From an uncultured Ruminococcus sp. (lineage in GTDB: Bacteria; Bacillota; Clostridia; Oscillospirales; Ruminococcaceae): a DNA stretch of 10,650 nucleotides. The stretch spans positions 1 through 10,650 of the forward strand of contig UQQA01000085.1 in the NCBI GenBank assembly GCA_900543105.1, read 5' to 3'. The position numbers and the translations under genes were made by a program. This document shows, piece by piece, positions 1 through 5,673 of the stretch; the first letter of the stretch is position 1, and every line of letters starts with the position of its first letter. The notes below the pieces were generated by a model. It worked only from the letters and a program-made list of their open reading frames with translations. It was not told the origin of the DNA and did not search any database.

Positions 1-2
1 AC

Positions 3-95
3 AGCAAATATATGAAATTTTGTGGGAAGTGTTGGATAACAGAGGATAACAAATTTCAGTTTGTATTTCAGATTAAAACAGCATATTTTACATAG
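3..95 (+). CDS. 3' end of an unrecognised gene (partial at window start)
   Basis: An open frame enters from the left edge and ends at TAG (93-95), giving about 30 C-terminal residues that include the run FQFVFQIKTAYFT. I do not recognise the family. Two points support it as real coding sequence. The stop codon runs straight into a good Rho-independent terminator. The last dozen codons are also repeated with mostly conservative changes at 981-1025 (FQFIFQIKAEYFT), again ending in TAG before a terminator. The gene start and the rest of the protein lie outside the window, so no function is proposed. Confidence 0.45.
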   Translation, partial: SKYMKFCGKCWITEDNKFQFVFQIKTAYFT

Positions 96-128
96 CAGTC
101 AAGTATTAAAAACACTTGACTGCTTTTT
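95..128 (+). terminator. Rho-independent terminator (repeat copy A)
   Basis: A perfect 10-bp stem (95-104 with 114-123, GCAGTCAAGT against ACTTGACTGC) has a 9-nt loop and is followed by TTTTT at 124-128. It begins at the last base of the upstream TAG stop codon, so it terminates that gene and insulates the promoter that follows immediately. Confidence 0.85.
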
Positions 129-129
129 G

Positions 130-158
130 TTTACATTTGAAAGCTGATGTGGTATAAT
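130..158 (+). promoter_or_regulatory. Sigma-A promoter with extended -10 (repeat copy A)
   Basis: TTTACA (130-135), a 17-bp spacer and TATAAT (153-158), with TG at 150-151 forming an extended -10. Transcription should start near 165 and give a leader of about 75 nt before the flavodoxin-like gene at 242. The -35 box overlaps the terminator's T-tract, a very compact arrangement. Confidence 0.85.
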
Positions 159-241
159 TAAGCAAATGGGCAGGAAATCTGCTTGATATATCGGAATTTG
201 AAGAGCTGACAAATTTTAATTTCTGTGGAAAGGATAATAAT

Positions 242-913
242 GTGAATATCGTAATTATTAATGGTTCCCCAAGAAAAAAAGGAACGACTTCTAACATACT
301 TCACAGGATAGAAGAAAATCTTCTTTTATATGATGATGTTCATGTAGAATATTTTGATTTGATAGATTTAGATATTAAGTCATGTAATGGTTGTTGTACT
401 TGTTATAAAAATGGAACATGCTATATTAAAGATGATGCAGAAATGCTTTCGAAGAGGATTTTCTCCTCTGATGGATTGATATTAGGGAGTCCTACATACG
501 CAAGCAATGTGTCAGGTTTATTAAAAAATTTCATAGATAGAGGACATTTTGTAATCGAACAAATATTACACAAAAAATATGCTATAAGTGTGGCTACAGG
601 TGAAAATTATGGTAGCAGTGATACTAGTAAAATATTGAACAAATTAATACAGTATTCTGGAGCCTTTTTAACTGGAAAGATTGTTTATAATTCGCCATTT
701 AATTCTATAATTAAAGATGATAAATTGAATAAATAAATTGATAAGTTATCACATAAGTATTATTTGGATATCAAGAATAAAAGAAATTATCCTATTCAAG
801 CCGTTGTACACAATGCCATTTTCAATATGGGAATCAAATCATTTGTAAAGAGTAAAGGGGAAAAGTATCAAGGGGTATTAGATAAATGGGAAAAAATGAA
901 TATTTCCATATAA
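242..913 (+). pseudogene. Flavodoxin-like NAD(P)H/FMN oxidoreductase gene with in-frame stop
   Basis: The frame starts with GTG at 242 behind GGAAAGGA (227-234). It carries the FMN phosphate-binding loop GSPRKKGTTS (residues 8-17), a cysteine cluster CNGCCTCYKNGTC (48-60) followed by DD, and the segment ILGSPTYASNVSGLLKNFIDR-like at 80-100. These are typical of the NADPH-dependent FMN reductase / iron-sulfur flavoprotein-like family. The frame stops at TAA 734-736 after 164 residues but continues in the same phase for another 58 codons to TAA at 911-913. That extension is protein-like (VVHNAIFNMGIKSFVKS, then WEKMNISI) and would bring the protein to a normal family length of about 223 residues. 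One nonsense change has therefore truncated it. The gene is much more AT-rich than the chemoreceptor, LOG and kinase genes, suggesting acquisition by transfer. A 164-residue product could still be made but would lack the last part of the flavodoxin fold. Confidence 0.8.
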
Positions 914-920
914 CATAAAG

Positions 921-1025
921 TACCTTAATAACTTCGCGTTTGCGAAAGAAATGAAGGCCCTTGCAGAGCTTTCCCCCGACAACTTCCAGTTTATATTTCA
1001 GATTAAAGCAGAATATTTTACATAG
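921..1025 (+). pseudogene. Remnant 3' end of a gene paralogous to the one at 3-95
   Basis: A frame ending at TAG 1023-1025 encodes NNFAFAKEMKALAELSPDN and then FQFIFQIKAEYFT. The final residues match the end of the partial gene at 3-95, and the codons are more GC-rich than the preceding flavodoxin-like gene. No start codon or SD belongs to it here, because the preceding gene's stop lies at 911-913. It therefore looks like the tail of a gene joined to foreign DNA near 914-925. The family is unknown to me. Confidence 0.5.
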
Positions 1026-1057
1026 CAGTCAAGTATTAAAAACACTTGGCTGTTTTT
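1025..1057 (+). terminator. Rho-independent terminator (repeat copy B)
   Basis: Same hairpin as 95-128. The right arm reads ACTTGGCTG, so one A-T pair has become a G-T wobble, and TTTTT (1053-1057) follows directly. It should end transcription coming from the flavodoxin-like gene. Confidence 0.75.
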
Positions 1058-1058
1058 G

Positions 1059-1087
1059 TTTACATTTGAAAGCTGATGTGGTATAAT
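1059..1087 (+). promoter_or_regulatory. Sigma-A promoter with extended -10 (repeat copy B)
   Basis: TTTACA (1059-1064), a 17-bp spacer and TATAAT (1082-1087), with TG two bases before the -10. Transcription would start near 1094. It was the promoter of the GNAT gene at 1175. Since I see no other good promoter before 1496, it may now also serve the intact GNAT gene by read-through across the MITE. Confidence 0.8.
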
Positions 1088-1174
1088 TAAGCAAATGGGC
1101 AGAAAATCTGCTTGACAAATCGGAATTTAGTTTAGTCCGATATGCTAAAATAGAAATCAAGGAGCTGTTGAAAA

Positions 1175-1261
1175 ATGAATGCTGATTTTAAAATTAACGG
1201 AATTAAAATCGAAACTGAACGACTAATTCTTAGACCATTTGAAGAATCAGATTTATACTAA
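1175..1261 (+). pseudogene. GNAT acetyltransferase N-terminal fragment cut by a MITE
   Basis: ATG at 1175 follows a strong SD, AAGGAG (1159-1164). The 28 codons contain IKIETERLILRPFEESDL, the classic first strand and helix of RimJ/RimL-type GNAT N-acetyltransferases, which are normally about 150-190 residues long. The frame ends at TAA 1259-1261, which is supplied by the inserted element (its first bases read TAC TAA in this phase). The acetyl-CoA binding motif and everything after it are missing. No GNAT sequence resumes beyond the element at 1353, so the rest of the gene has been deleted and not merely interrupted. Confidence 0.8.
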
Positions 1262-1352
1262 ACACCATTTAAAAGCAGGATAAAATCAAGCCGACGATCT
1301 TGGGTATATGTGATTTCAACGCAGATTTTTCCTGTATTTTATTGGTGTTTAG
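1256..1352. mobile_element. MITE copy 1 (TIR TACTAAACACC), right end damaged
   Basis: The left end TACTAAACACC (1256-1266) follows TTA (1253-1255). The right end TGGTGTTTAG (1343-1352) is the inverted repeat of the left end but lacks the final TA and the expected TTA duplication. The inside aligns over its whole length with the reverse complement of the element at 6547-6646, sharing AAATCAAGCCGAC and CCTGTATTTTATTGGTG. It has no coding capacity, so any movement would depend on a transposase made elsewhere. The missing right terminus together with loss of the GNAT 3' part points to a deletion starting at this end after insertion. Confidence 0.85.
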
Positions 1353-1483
1353 AGCGTATCTGAAAACTCAAAAGAGTTGTATCATTTAGACAAAAGCCAA
1401 ATGGAAGCAACGTGTACGAAAGCAAAATTGTGACGGAGCTTGGACTTCGCAATAGTGAACACGAAGAAAAAGCGGCTGGGTAA
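1353..1483. other. Unassigned sequence between MITE and GNAT, possible gene tail
   Basis: No gene with a start is visible. One plus-strand frame is open from 1364 to TAA 1481-1483 and encodes 39 residues including FRQKPNGSNVYESKIVTELG and the end HEEKAAG. It stops 12 bp before the GNAT start. Another frame is open across 1351-1425. Neither is recognised. It may be the remaining tail of a gene lost in the same deletion that removed the first GNAT gene. Confidence 0.3.
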
Positions 1484-1495
1484 AAAGGAGATAGA

Positions 1496-1990
1496 ATGAA
1501 TAAGATAAGAATTGCAGAAGTAGAAAGTAAAGACGCAGAATTCCTTTATGAACTTATGAATAATGAAGCTGTTATGGCAGTTTTAAATGAAGTTCCGACA
1601 ACTGTTGACGTTTGGAAAGAAGCAGTTGCCGAATGGGAGCAGGACGATGATGAAAAAGACTATATTATTTTTGAAGATGCTTCGCCGATCGGCTGGCTGG
1701 GGATAAACGGTCTTGCCGCAAAAGATAAAACAGCATATATTAAAATGATAGCGCTGCTTCCTCAATATCAGAATAATGGCATTGGACGGTATGTTATTGA
1801 TCAAGCCATAGAGAAACTGCGGTCAATGGGATATACTTTTGTGGGGCTTTATACGGATAAAAGTAATATAAAAGCTCAAAGATGCTATTTAAAGTGCGGA
1901 TTTGAAATAAAGAATGAAACAGAGCAAAAAATGTCAAATGGAAAGGTCGTCAAACGTTACAGAATGGAATGTCGGTTTAAAGATAAATAA
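1496..1990 (+). CDS. GNAT family N-acetyltransferase
   Basis: The 164-residue protein is a complete, compact GNAT fold enzyme that would transfer an acetyl group from acetyl-CoA to an amine. Motif A is at about 84-102, with QYQNNGIG (91-98) as the Q/R-x-x-G-x-G/A pyrophosphate-binding loop. Motif B is at 119-136, with N124, Y131 and the common CGF turn at 134-136. The start ATG at 1496 is fixed by AAGGAG at 1485-1490, five bases upstream. The acceptor cannot be told from sequence; family members modify small molecules, antibiotics or protein N-termini. It is not closely similar to the GNAT fragment at 1175. The nearest recognisable promoter is in the repeat at 1059-1087, beyond the MITE. Confidence 0.9.
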   Translation: MNKIRIAEVESKDAEFLYELMNNEAVMAVLNEVPTTVDVWKEAVAEWEQDDDEKDYIIFEDASPIGWLGINGLAAKDKTAYIKMIALLPQYQNNGIGRYVIDQAIEKLRSMGYTFVGLYTDKSNIKAQRCYLKCGFEIKNETEQKMSNGKVVKRYRMECRFKDK

Positions 1991-2322
1991 TGGGCTGTTC
2001 ATTTCCCGTTGAAGCATCAACTCCGCTCACTTGCGTTTGTGAATTTTTGCTTCAAGGATGGTTTGTTTTAGAAAAAAGAATAGGCGCAATTCACTTTTCT
2101 TAGGTTTACAGATTTGATTTCTCATTTTCTGTTTTACCTTTTGGTGTGAATTGCGCCTATTTATTTGGTACTGATTTCGTTGTTGCAACTAACGTTATGC
2201 TGTTAGTTTAGGGAGTTTCGCCGTCTGCGGACAGCAACCAAGGGCTTTGCCCTCTGGACACCCACCACCCTTTAAACAAAGCGAAATTCTTGCAGAATTA
2301 ACGTAAATTTTGATGTTATTGT
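1991..2322. other. Convergent intergenic region, no gene seen
   Basis: These 332 bases lie between the 3' ends of the GNAT and chemoreceptor genes. I find no frame with a start signal. They hold an 8-bp inverted repeat, TTGAAGCA/TGCTTCAA (2009-2016 and 2048-2055), the long hairpin at 2079-2161 described separately, a 7-bp stem at 2187-2193/2202-2208, a GC-rich patch around 2218-2275 with the hairpin AGGGC-TTT-GCCCT (2241-2253), and a small hairpin AATTCT-TGC-AGAATT (2285-2299). The GC-rich patch contrasts with the AT-rich surroundings and may be a dispersed repeat, which I cannot test here. Confidence 0.6.
2079..2161. repeat. Long inverted repeat between convergent genes, probable bidirectional terminator
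   Basis: Perfect 16-bp arms, AATAGGCGCAATTCAC (2079-2094) and its complement (2146-2161), enclose 51 bases. Inner short arms AGGT/ACCT (2102-2105, 2136-2139) and ACAG/CTGT (2108-2111, 2129-2132) would extend it to one long hairpin. On the minus strand the stem is followed by CTTTTTTC, so it can terminate the chemoreceptor transcript. On the plus strand TTATTT follows, a weaker tail for the GNAT transcript. The loop is longer than in usual terminators, so a small RNA or a non-autonomous repeat is the alternative. Confidence 0.6.
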
Positions 2323-4362
2323 TTATTCTTTCAAAGTGAATTTTCCCGTGAGCTGTTTCAATGTATTTGCCTGACCTGCGAGTTCCTCTGCGGCGGCTGC
2401 GCTTTCCTCGGAAGAAGCGGAGTTGTTCTGCGTTACCACGGAGAGCTGTTCAACCGAAGTATTTACACGGGTGATAGCTTCGGACTGGTCGCGCGAGCTG
2501 TTTGCAATATCGTCGATAGATGTGATTATCTCGCCGATATTCGTTACAACTGTATGGAGCGATTCGGCGGTCTGGTTTGCTATCTGCGAGCCGTTTTCCA
2601 CTGCCTCCATTGTTCTGCTGATAAGTGCGGAGGTATTCTTTGATGCCTCGGCGGAGCGTGATGCGAGGTTTCTTACCTCGTCGGCTACTACTGCAAAGCC
2701 CTTGCCTGCTTCACCTGCACGGGCAGCTTCGACTGCGGCATTGAGGGCGAGGATATTTGTCTGGAATGCGATATCTTCGATAGTTTTGATTATAGCGCTG
2801 ATGCGGTCGGTATTGTCGGTGATATCCTTCATAGCATCAAGCATACTGTTCATACGCTCGTTGCTGAGGTTAGCTTCTTCGCCGATCTTATCCATACTTG
2901 TGCTGACCTGTTCAGCCTGTTCGGCGTTGGTCTTTATCTGACCCGACATTTCATCGATAGTTGCAACAAGCTGCTCGATAGCACCTGCCTGCTCGGTCGA
3001 ACCCTGAGCAAGAGCCTGAGCGCCGCTGGAAACCTGATCTGCGCTGCCCGAAACCTGATCTGCGGCATCGTTGATATTGACGAGTGTGGAGTTGAGCGAG
3101 GCTGTGATATTTTCAAGTGCGTTTTTGAGCTTTTCAAATTCGCCCTTATATTCCATTGTAAGGCTTATATCGAGGTTACCGTCTGCGATTTTGTTGAGGA
3201 CATCGGAAAGCTCGCCGATATATCCCGAATAATTTCGGAGCTGGTCGGTGGTCTGACTGATGCTGTTCGCAAGAACGCCGATATCGTCCTTTGAGGCAGC
3301 CTTAACGGTAACGTCAAGCTCACCTGCAGCTACTCTCTGAGCGGCACGGTTGATCTCACGGAGCGAACGTGTCATTTTTACGGATACGAAGATAGCGACT
3401 GCGGCTGTGATCGCTGCGACGAATACTACCGCACCGAACATCATTATTACCATGTGGACAGTCTGCTGTGAAAGTTCGGCTGATTCAACGGTATAGATAA
3501 GCTTCATTCCGTTGTTGAGGGTGCTGAAAACAACATCTCTTTTCACGCCGTTTATTTTGCATACTATCGGTTCGGAGATCGAAGCTTCCGTGAGTTTATC
3601 TGTAAGCGAAGCGGAGTAGTTGTCAAGACCTGCACCGAATTCCATATCCCTGCCGTACATAACGTTGTTGCTGCCGTCAGCAATGATAGGAAGTGCTGTA
3701 TTGTAAGCGTCCGATTCCTCGGCAAGCTGTTCGACCATTGTAAAGTCGATATCCATACCTATGACACCGACATTTACGTTGTCATGGAAAAGCGGAACAA
3801 CGTAGGAGATCATATAGATGCCGACGTTTTCATTGAGGTAGGGGTTCATCCAGGTAGGTTTGCCGTTGTTTACGGGAGTGTAGTACCAGCCGACATGGGC
3901 AAGATCGGTCTTGTCAAAGGTGCTGAAATCGGTCGGAGTAACGCTCTGGAAAGCTTCTTCGGTGCTGTTTCGGGTAAGAAACAGACCCGAGGTCGGCTCG
4001 GTAAAATCGGGGTTGTATCTTATGTAAGCGCATATAGCGCCGTCTGTGTTGCTTGCGGAGCTTAAAAGGAGAGATTCGATGCTTTCGGTGTATTCATTGA
4101 CATAAGCACTGCTTGTCTTGAATGAATTGAAGTCGTCAAGGTTGGTTACCGCAACCTCGGCAAGGGTATCGACCGACTGTTCGATCTTGTCCAGATATGC
4201 GTTGATATCAGAGCTGATACCGCTTTCGGTAGTAGCCATTATCTTATTGTTATCCTCGGTCAGGGCGCTGTTCGCATTTAAATTGGCAAGTGCGCCGACG
4301 GCTATGGAAGCAATTACGGTGCAGGCCGCAGCCATTATACTGATTTTTTTCGTGATAGTCAT
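2323..4362 (-). CDS. Methyl-accepting chemotaxis protein with dCache sensor
   Basis: The 679-residue membrane chemoreceptor detects an extracellular ligand and controls CheA through CheW. A first membrane segment is at about 7-28. The extracellular region at 40-295 has dCache_1 features (WYY at 159-161, PTWMNPY at 169-175, VGVIGMDIDF at 198-207). A second membrane segment is at about 302-328, then HAMP at 329-381 and a second HAMP-like linker to about 425. The signalling domain runs from 430 to 670 with the conserved hairpin tip around EDIAFQTNILALNAAVEAAR (529-548). The arginine of the dCache amino-acid motif (R-x-W-Y) appears to be replaced by valine at 157, so a standard amino-acid ligand is doubtful. 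There is no C-terminal CheR-binding pentapeptide. The start ATG is supported by GGAGGT ten bases upstream. No other chemotaxis gene is nearby, so it is an orphan receptor. Confidence 0.95.
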   Translation of the reverse strand: MTITKKISIMAAACTVIASIAVGALANLNANSALTEDNNKIMATTESGISSDINAYLDKIEQSVDTLAEVAVTNLDDFNSFKTSSAYVNEYTESIESLLLSSASNTDGAICAYIRYNPDFTEPTSGLFLTRNSTEEAFQSVTPTDFSTFDKTDLAHVGWYYTPVNNGKPTWMNPYLNENVGIYMISYVVPLFHDNVNVGVIGMDIDFTMVEQLAEESDAYNTALPIIADGSNNVMYGRDMEFGAGLDNYSASLTDKLTEASISEPIVCKINGVKRDVVFSTLNNGMKLIYTVESAELSQQTVHMVIMMFGAVVFVAAITAAVAIFVSVKMTRSLREINRAAQRVAAGELDVTVKAASKDDIGVLANSISQTTDQLRNYSGYIGELSDVLNKIADGNLDISLTMEYKGEFEKLKNALENITASLNSTLVNINDAADQVSGSADQVSSGAQALAQGSTEQAGAIEQLVATIDEMSGQIKTNAEQAEQVSTSMDKIGEEANLSNERMNSMLDAMKDITDNTDRISAIIKTIEDIAFQTNILALNAAVEAARAGEAGKGFAVVADEVRNLASRSAEASKNTSALISRTMEAVENGSQIANQTAESLHTVVTNIGEIITSIDDIANSSRDQSEAITRVNTSVEQLSVVTQNNSASSEESAAAAEELAGQANTLKQLTGKFTLKE

Positions 4363-4421
4363 AAAAAATGTTACCTCCGAATTTTTTTTGTAAAAAATAC
4401 AAAAACATTTTTTCCAACTTT

Positions 4422-4450
4422 ATTATACAATGTATTTTTTAAAATGTCAA
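4422..4450 (-). promoter_or_regulatory. Consensus sigma-A promoter of the chemoreceptor gene
   Basis: Read on the minus strand: TTGACA (4450-4445), a 17-bp spacer and TATAAT (4427-4422), an exact consensus match. Transcription would begin near 4415, giving a leader of about 50 nt. That leader contains an AT-rich hairpin (TTTTTGTA/TACAAAAA, 4385-4405) just before the SD. Confidence 0.85.
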
Positions 4451-4468
4451 TGATTCGGAAAGCAATGG

Positions 4469-4497
4469 TTTACATTTTTTTGCGGATATGGTATAAT
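4469..4497 (+). promoter_or_regulatory. Sigma-A promoter of the LOG gene
   Basis: TTTACA (4469-4474), a 17-bp spacer and TATAAT (4492-4497) with the extended -10 TGG. It is divergent from the chemoreceptor promoter, with the two -35 boxes 18 bp apart. The transcript should start near 4504, about 28 nt before the GTG start at 4532. Confidence 0.85.
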
Positions 4498-4531
4498 GTA
4501 AAAAATTTTTCATTAAAAAGGAGGCGGTACT

Positions 4532-5098
4532 GTGAACATAACCGTATATCTCGGAGCGGGCGAGGGCAATGACAAGTCATTCGCAAACGCCGCAAGAGAG
4601 CTTGGAAAATGGATAGGCGAAAGCGGAAATTCGCTCGTTTACGGCGGCTCAAAGTCGGGACTTATGGGAATTCTGGCGGAGAGCGTTCTTGACGCAGGCG
4701 GAACGGTCACGGGCGTAGAGCCGCAGTTTTTCATTGATGCAGGCTTTGAGTACGACCGTGTTACAACGCTCATCGTCACGAAAGATATGTCCGAGCGAAA
4801 GGCAAAGATGACAGAGCTTGGCGAGGCTTTCATCGCATTTCCGGGCGGCACGGGAACGCTTGAAGAAATTTCCGAGATAATGTCAAAGGTGTCGCTCAAA
4901 CAGCTTTCCGCACCGTGTATTCTTTACAATTTGAACGGATACTACAACAGCCTGAAAGAGCTTCTGAACCGTATGATAGAAAGTGGACTTTCCTCCAAAG
5001 AGCGGCAGGAGGGCATTTACTTTGCGGAAGATTTGAACGAAATTAAAAAGATACTGAAAGGTCAAGGTGCTAAAAATGAAATGGATACTTCTCAATGA
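4532..5098 (+). CDS. LOG family protein (cytokinin-type nucleoside monophosphate phosphoribohydrolase)
   Basis: The 188-residue protein belongs to the LOG family, often misnamed lysine decarboxylase. Characterised members hydrolyse nucleoside 5'-monophosphates to free base and ribose 5-phosphate. Diagnostic motifs are the Rossmann-like GGSKSGLMG (38-46), ERK (88-90) in place of the usual HxRK, and PGGTGTLEE (104-112), the family's PGGxGTxxE signature with the catalytic arginine and glutamate preserved. The length is normal. The GTG start at 4532 follows AAGGAGG (4518-4524) with 7-nt spacing. The C-terminal tail after about residue 176 is polar and overlaps the next gene by 23 bp, which suggests translational coupling. 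The bacterial substrate is not settled; AMP or other nucleotides are possible. Confidence 0.9.
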   Translation: MNITVYLGAGEGNDKSFANAARELGKWIGESGNSLVYGGSKSGLMGILAESVLDAGGTVTGVEPQFFIDAGFEYDRVTTLIVTKDMSERKAKMTELGEAFIAFPGGTGTLEEISEIMSKVSLKQLSAPCILYNLNGYYNSLKELLNRMIESGLSSKERQEGIYFAEDLNEIKKILKGQGAKNEMDTSQ

Positions 5099-5540
5099 CG
5101 AACTCCGCAAAAGAATAATAAAAAAAGTAAAACCTCAAAAGGACGATTTTTTATCTTATCAGAACCTGAACCTTTTAACGGGTGTATTGGATGAAGAGAG
5201 CGGCGTGATACTCACAAAGACCTACGCTCTTTCCGAGGGGCTGAAAAGGTGCGGCAATGATTTTGACGATGCGGCTTATATTATCCTCACGAAGCATCTG
5301 AGCTTTTTGCTCACCTGCGGCGAATATTTTCCCGGGGAGCGTTTCAGAAACATCAAAAGCCCCTGCCCGACTGTGATATCCGACAGCCGCCTGCTTGAAA
5401 TGCTGAATTTTTACTCCGATAATTGGAAAGTCGGCTATGAGCTGAAAAAGCAGGCGTTTGAGAGCGGTGAATTTTCGGGATATAAAAGCTATCATTTTCC
5501 CGAGCAGTATCTTGAAAAAAATTATTTCGGAGAAAAATAA
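5076..5540 (+). CDS. Unrecognised protein, overlapping and co-transcribed with the LOG gene
   Basis: I do not recognise this 154-residue protein. It has no signal peptide or membrane segment and appears to be a soluble mixed alpha/beta protein. Visible features are a basic stretch (RKRIIKKVKPQK, 11-22), DDAAYIILTKHLSFLLTCGEYF (64-85) and a C-terminal aromatic-rich part (NFYSDNWKVGYELKK, 111-125). I prefer ATG at 5076 because AAGGTG (5064-5069) is at SD distance; GTG at 5067 would add three residues but has no separate SD. The 23-bp overlap with the LOG gene and the absence of a promoter between them indicate one operon. Its function is unknown; the pairing suggests a role linked to nucleotide metabolism, which is only inference. 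Confidence 0.75.
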   Translation: MKWILLNDELRKRIIKKVKPQKDDFLSYQNLNLLTGVLDEESGVILTKTYALSEGLKRCGNDFDDAAYIILTKHLSFLLTCGEYFPGERFRNIKSPCPTVISDSRLLEMLNFYSDNWKVGYELKKQAFESGEFSGYKSYHFPEQYLEKNYFGEK

Positions 5541-5602
5541 GTGAAATTAAAAAGAGAACTGCCGCTTTTGTATATGCACGTTTAGGTGCAACAGACAGTT
5601 GC

Positions 5603-5631
5603 TTGCTTTTCCGTCCAAGCCGTGGTATTAT
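5603..5631 (+). promoter_or_regulatory. Promoter of the HTH/zinc-ribbon regulator gene
   Basis: TTGCTT (5603-5608), a 17-bp spacer and TATTAT (5626-5631) with the extended -10 TGG. The start of transcription near 5638 lies inside the longer reading frame that opens at 5599, which supports the ATG at 5674 as the true start. Confidence 0.65.
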
Positions 5632-5673
5632 TTGAACAGAAACAAATCTGACATCGGAAAGGATAATTCATTT

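Larger units (their letters stand above)
57..199. repeat. Direct repeat copy A: gene tail, terminator and promoter
   Basis: This 143-bp stretch matches 987-1128 with about eight differences including one single-base gap, roughly 94% identity by hand alignment. It spans the last codons of an upstream gene, a terminator hairpin, an extended -10 promoter and about 40 bases of leader. The similarity fades just before the SD regions of the two downstream genes, which are unrelated (flavodoxin-like and GNAT). The two copies flank the broken flavodoxin-like gene, so recombination between them would delete about 930 bp. Confidence 0.85.
987..1128. repeat. Direct repeat copy B: gene tail, terminator and promoter
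   Basis: Second copy of the segment at 57-199, 142 bp long. Differences include the loss of one C after the terminator stem and a few substitutions. It places the same terminator and promoter in front of the truncated GNAT gene at 1175. Confidence 0.85.

Noticed and set aside
106..297. 63-codon minus-strand frame at the left end
   Set aside because: It crosses the terminator, promoter and start of the flavodoxin-like gene and has no SD or recognisable content.
57..1128. Insertion sequence bounded by the 143-bp direct repeats
   Set aside because: The repeats contain coding tail, terminator and promoter and no terminal inverted repeats, and there is no transposase or integrase gene between them.
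2230..2277. G-quadruplex on the minus strand in the GC-rich patch
   Set aside because: Only three GGG runs of adequate length are present with uneven loops; a simple hairpin explains part of it.
2423..2941. 172-codon plus-strand frame opposite the chemoreceptor signalling domain
   Set aside because: The strongly conserved signalling domain on the other strand explains it; the translation is low-complexity.
5588..5610. Terminator GCAAC-AGACA-GTTGC after the LOG operon
   Set aside because: The stem is only 5 bp and the following T-run is interrupted and used as the -35 of the next promoter, so the evidence is too weak.
5599..5673. 25-residue N-terminal extension of the HTH protein
   Set aside because: It overlaps the predicted promoter and has no proper SD, while ATG 5674 has AAAGGA at good spacing and begins in line with the family.
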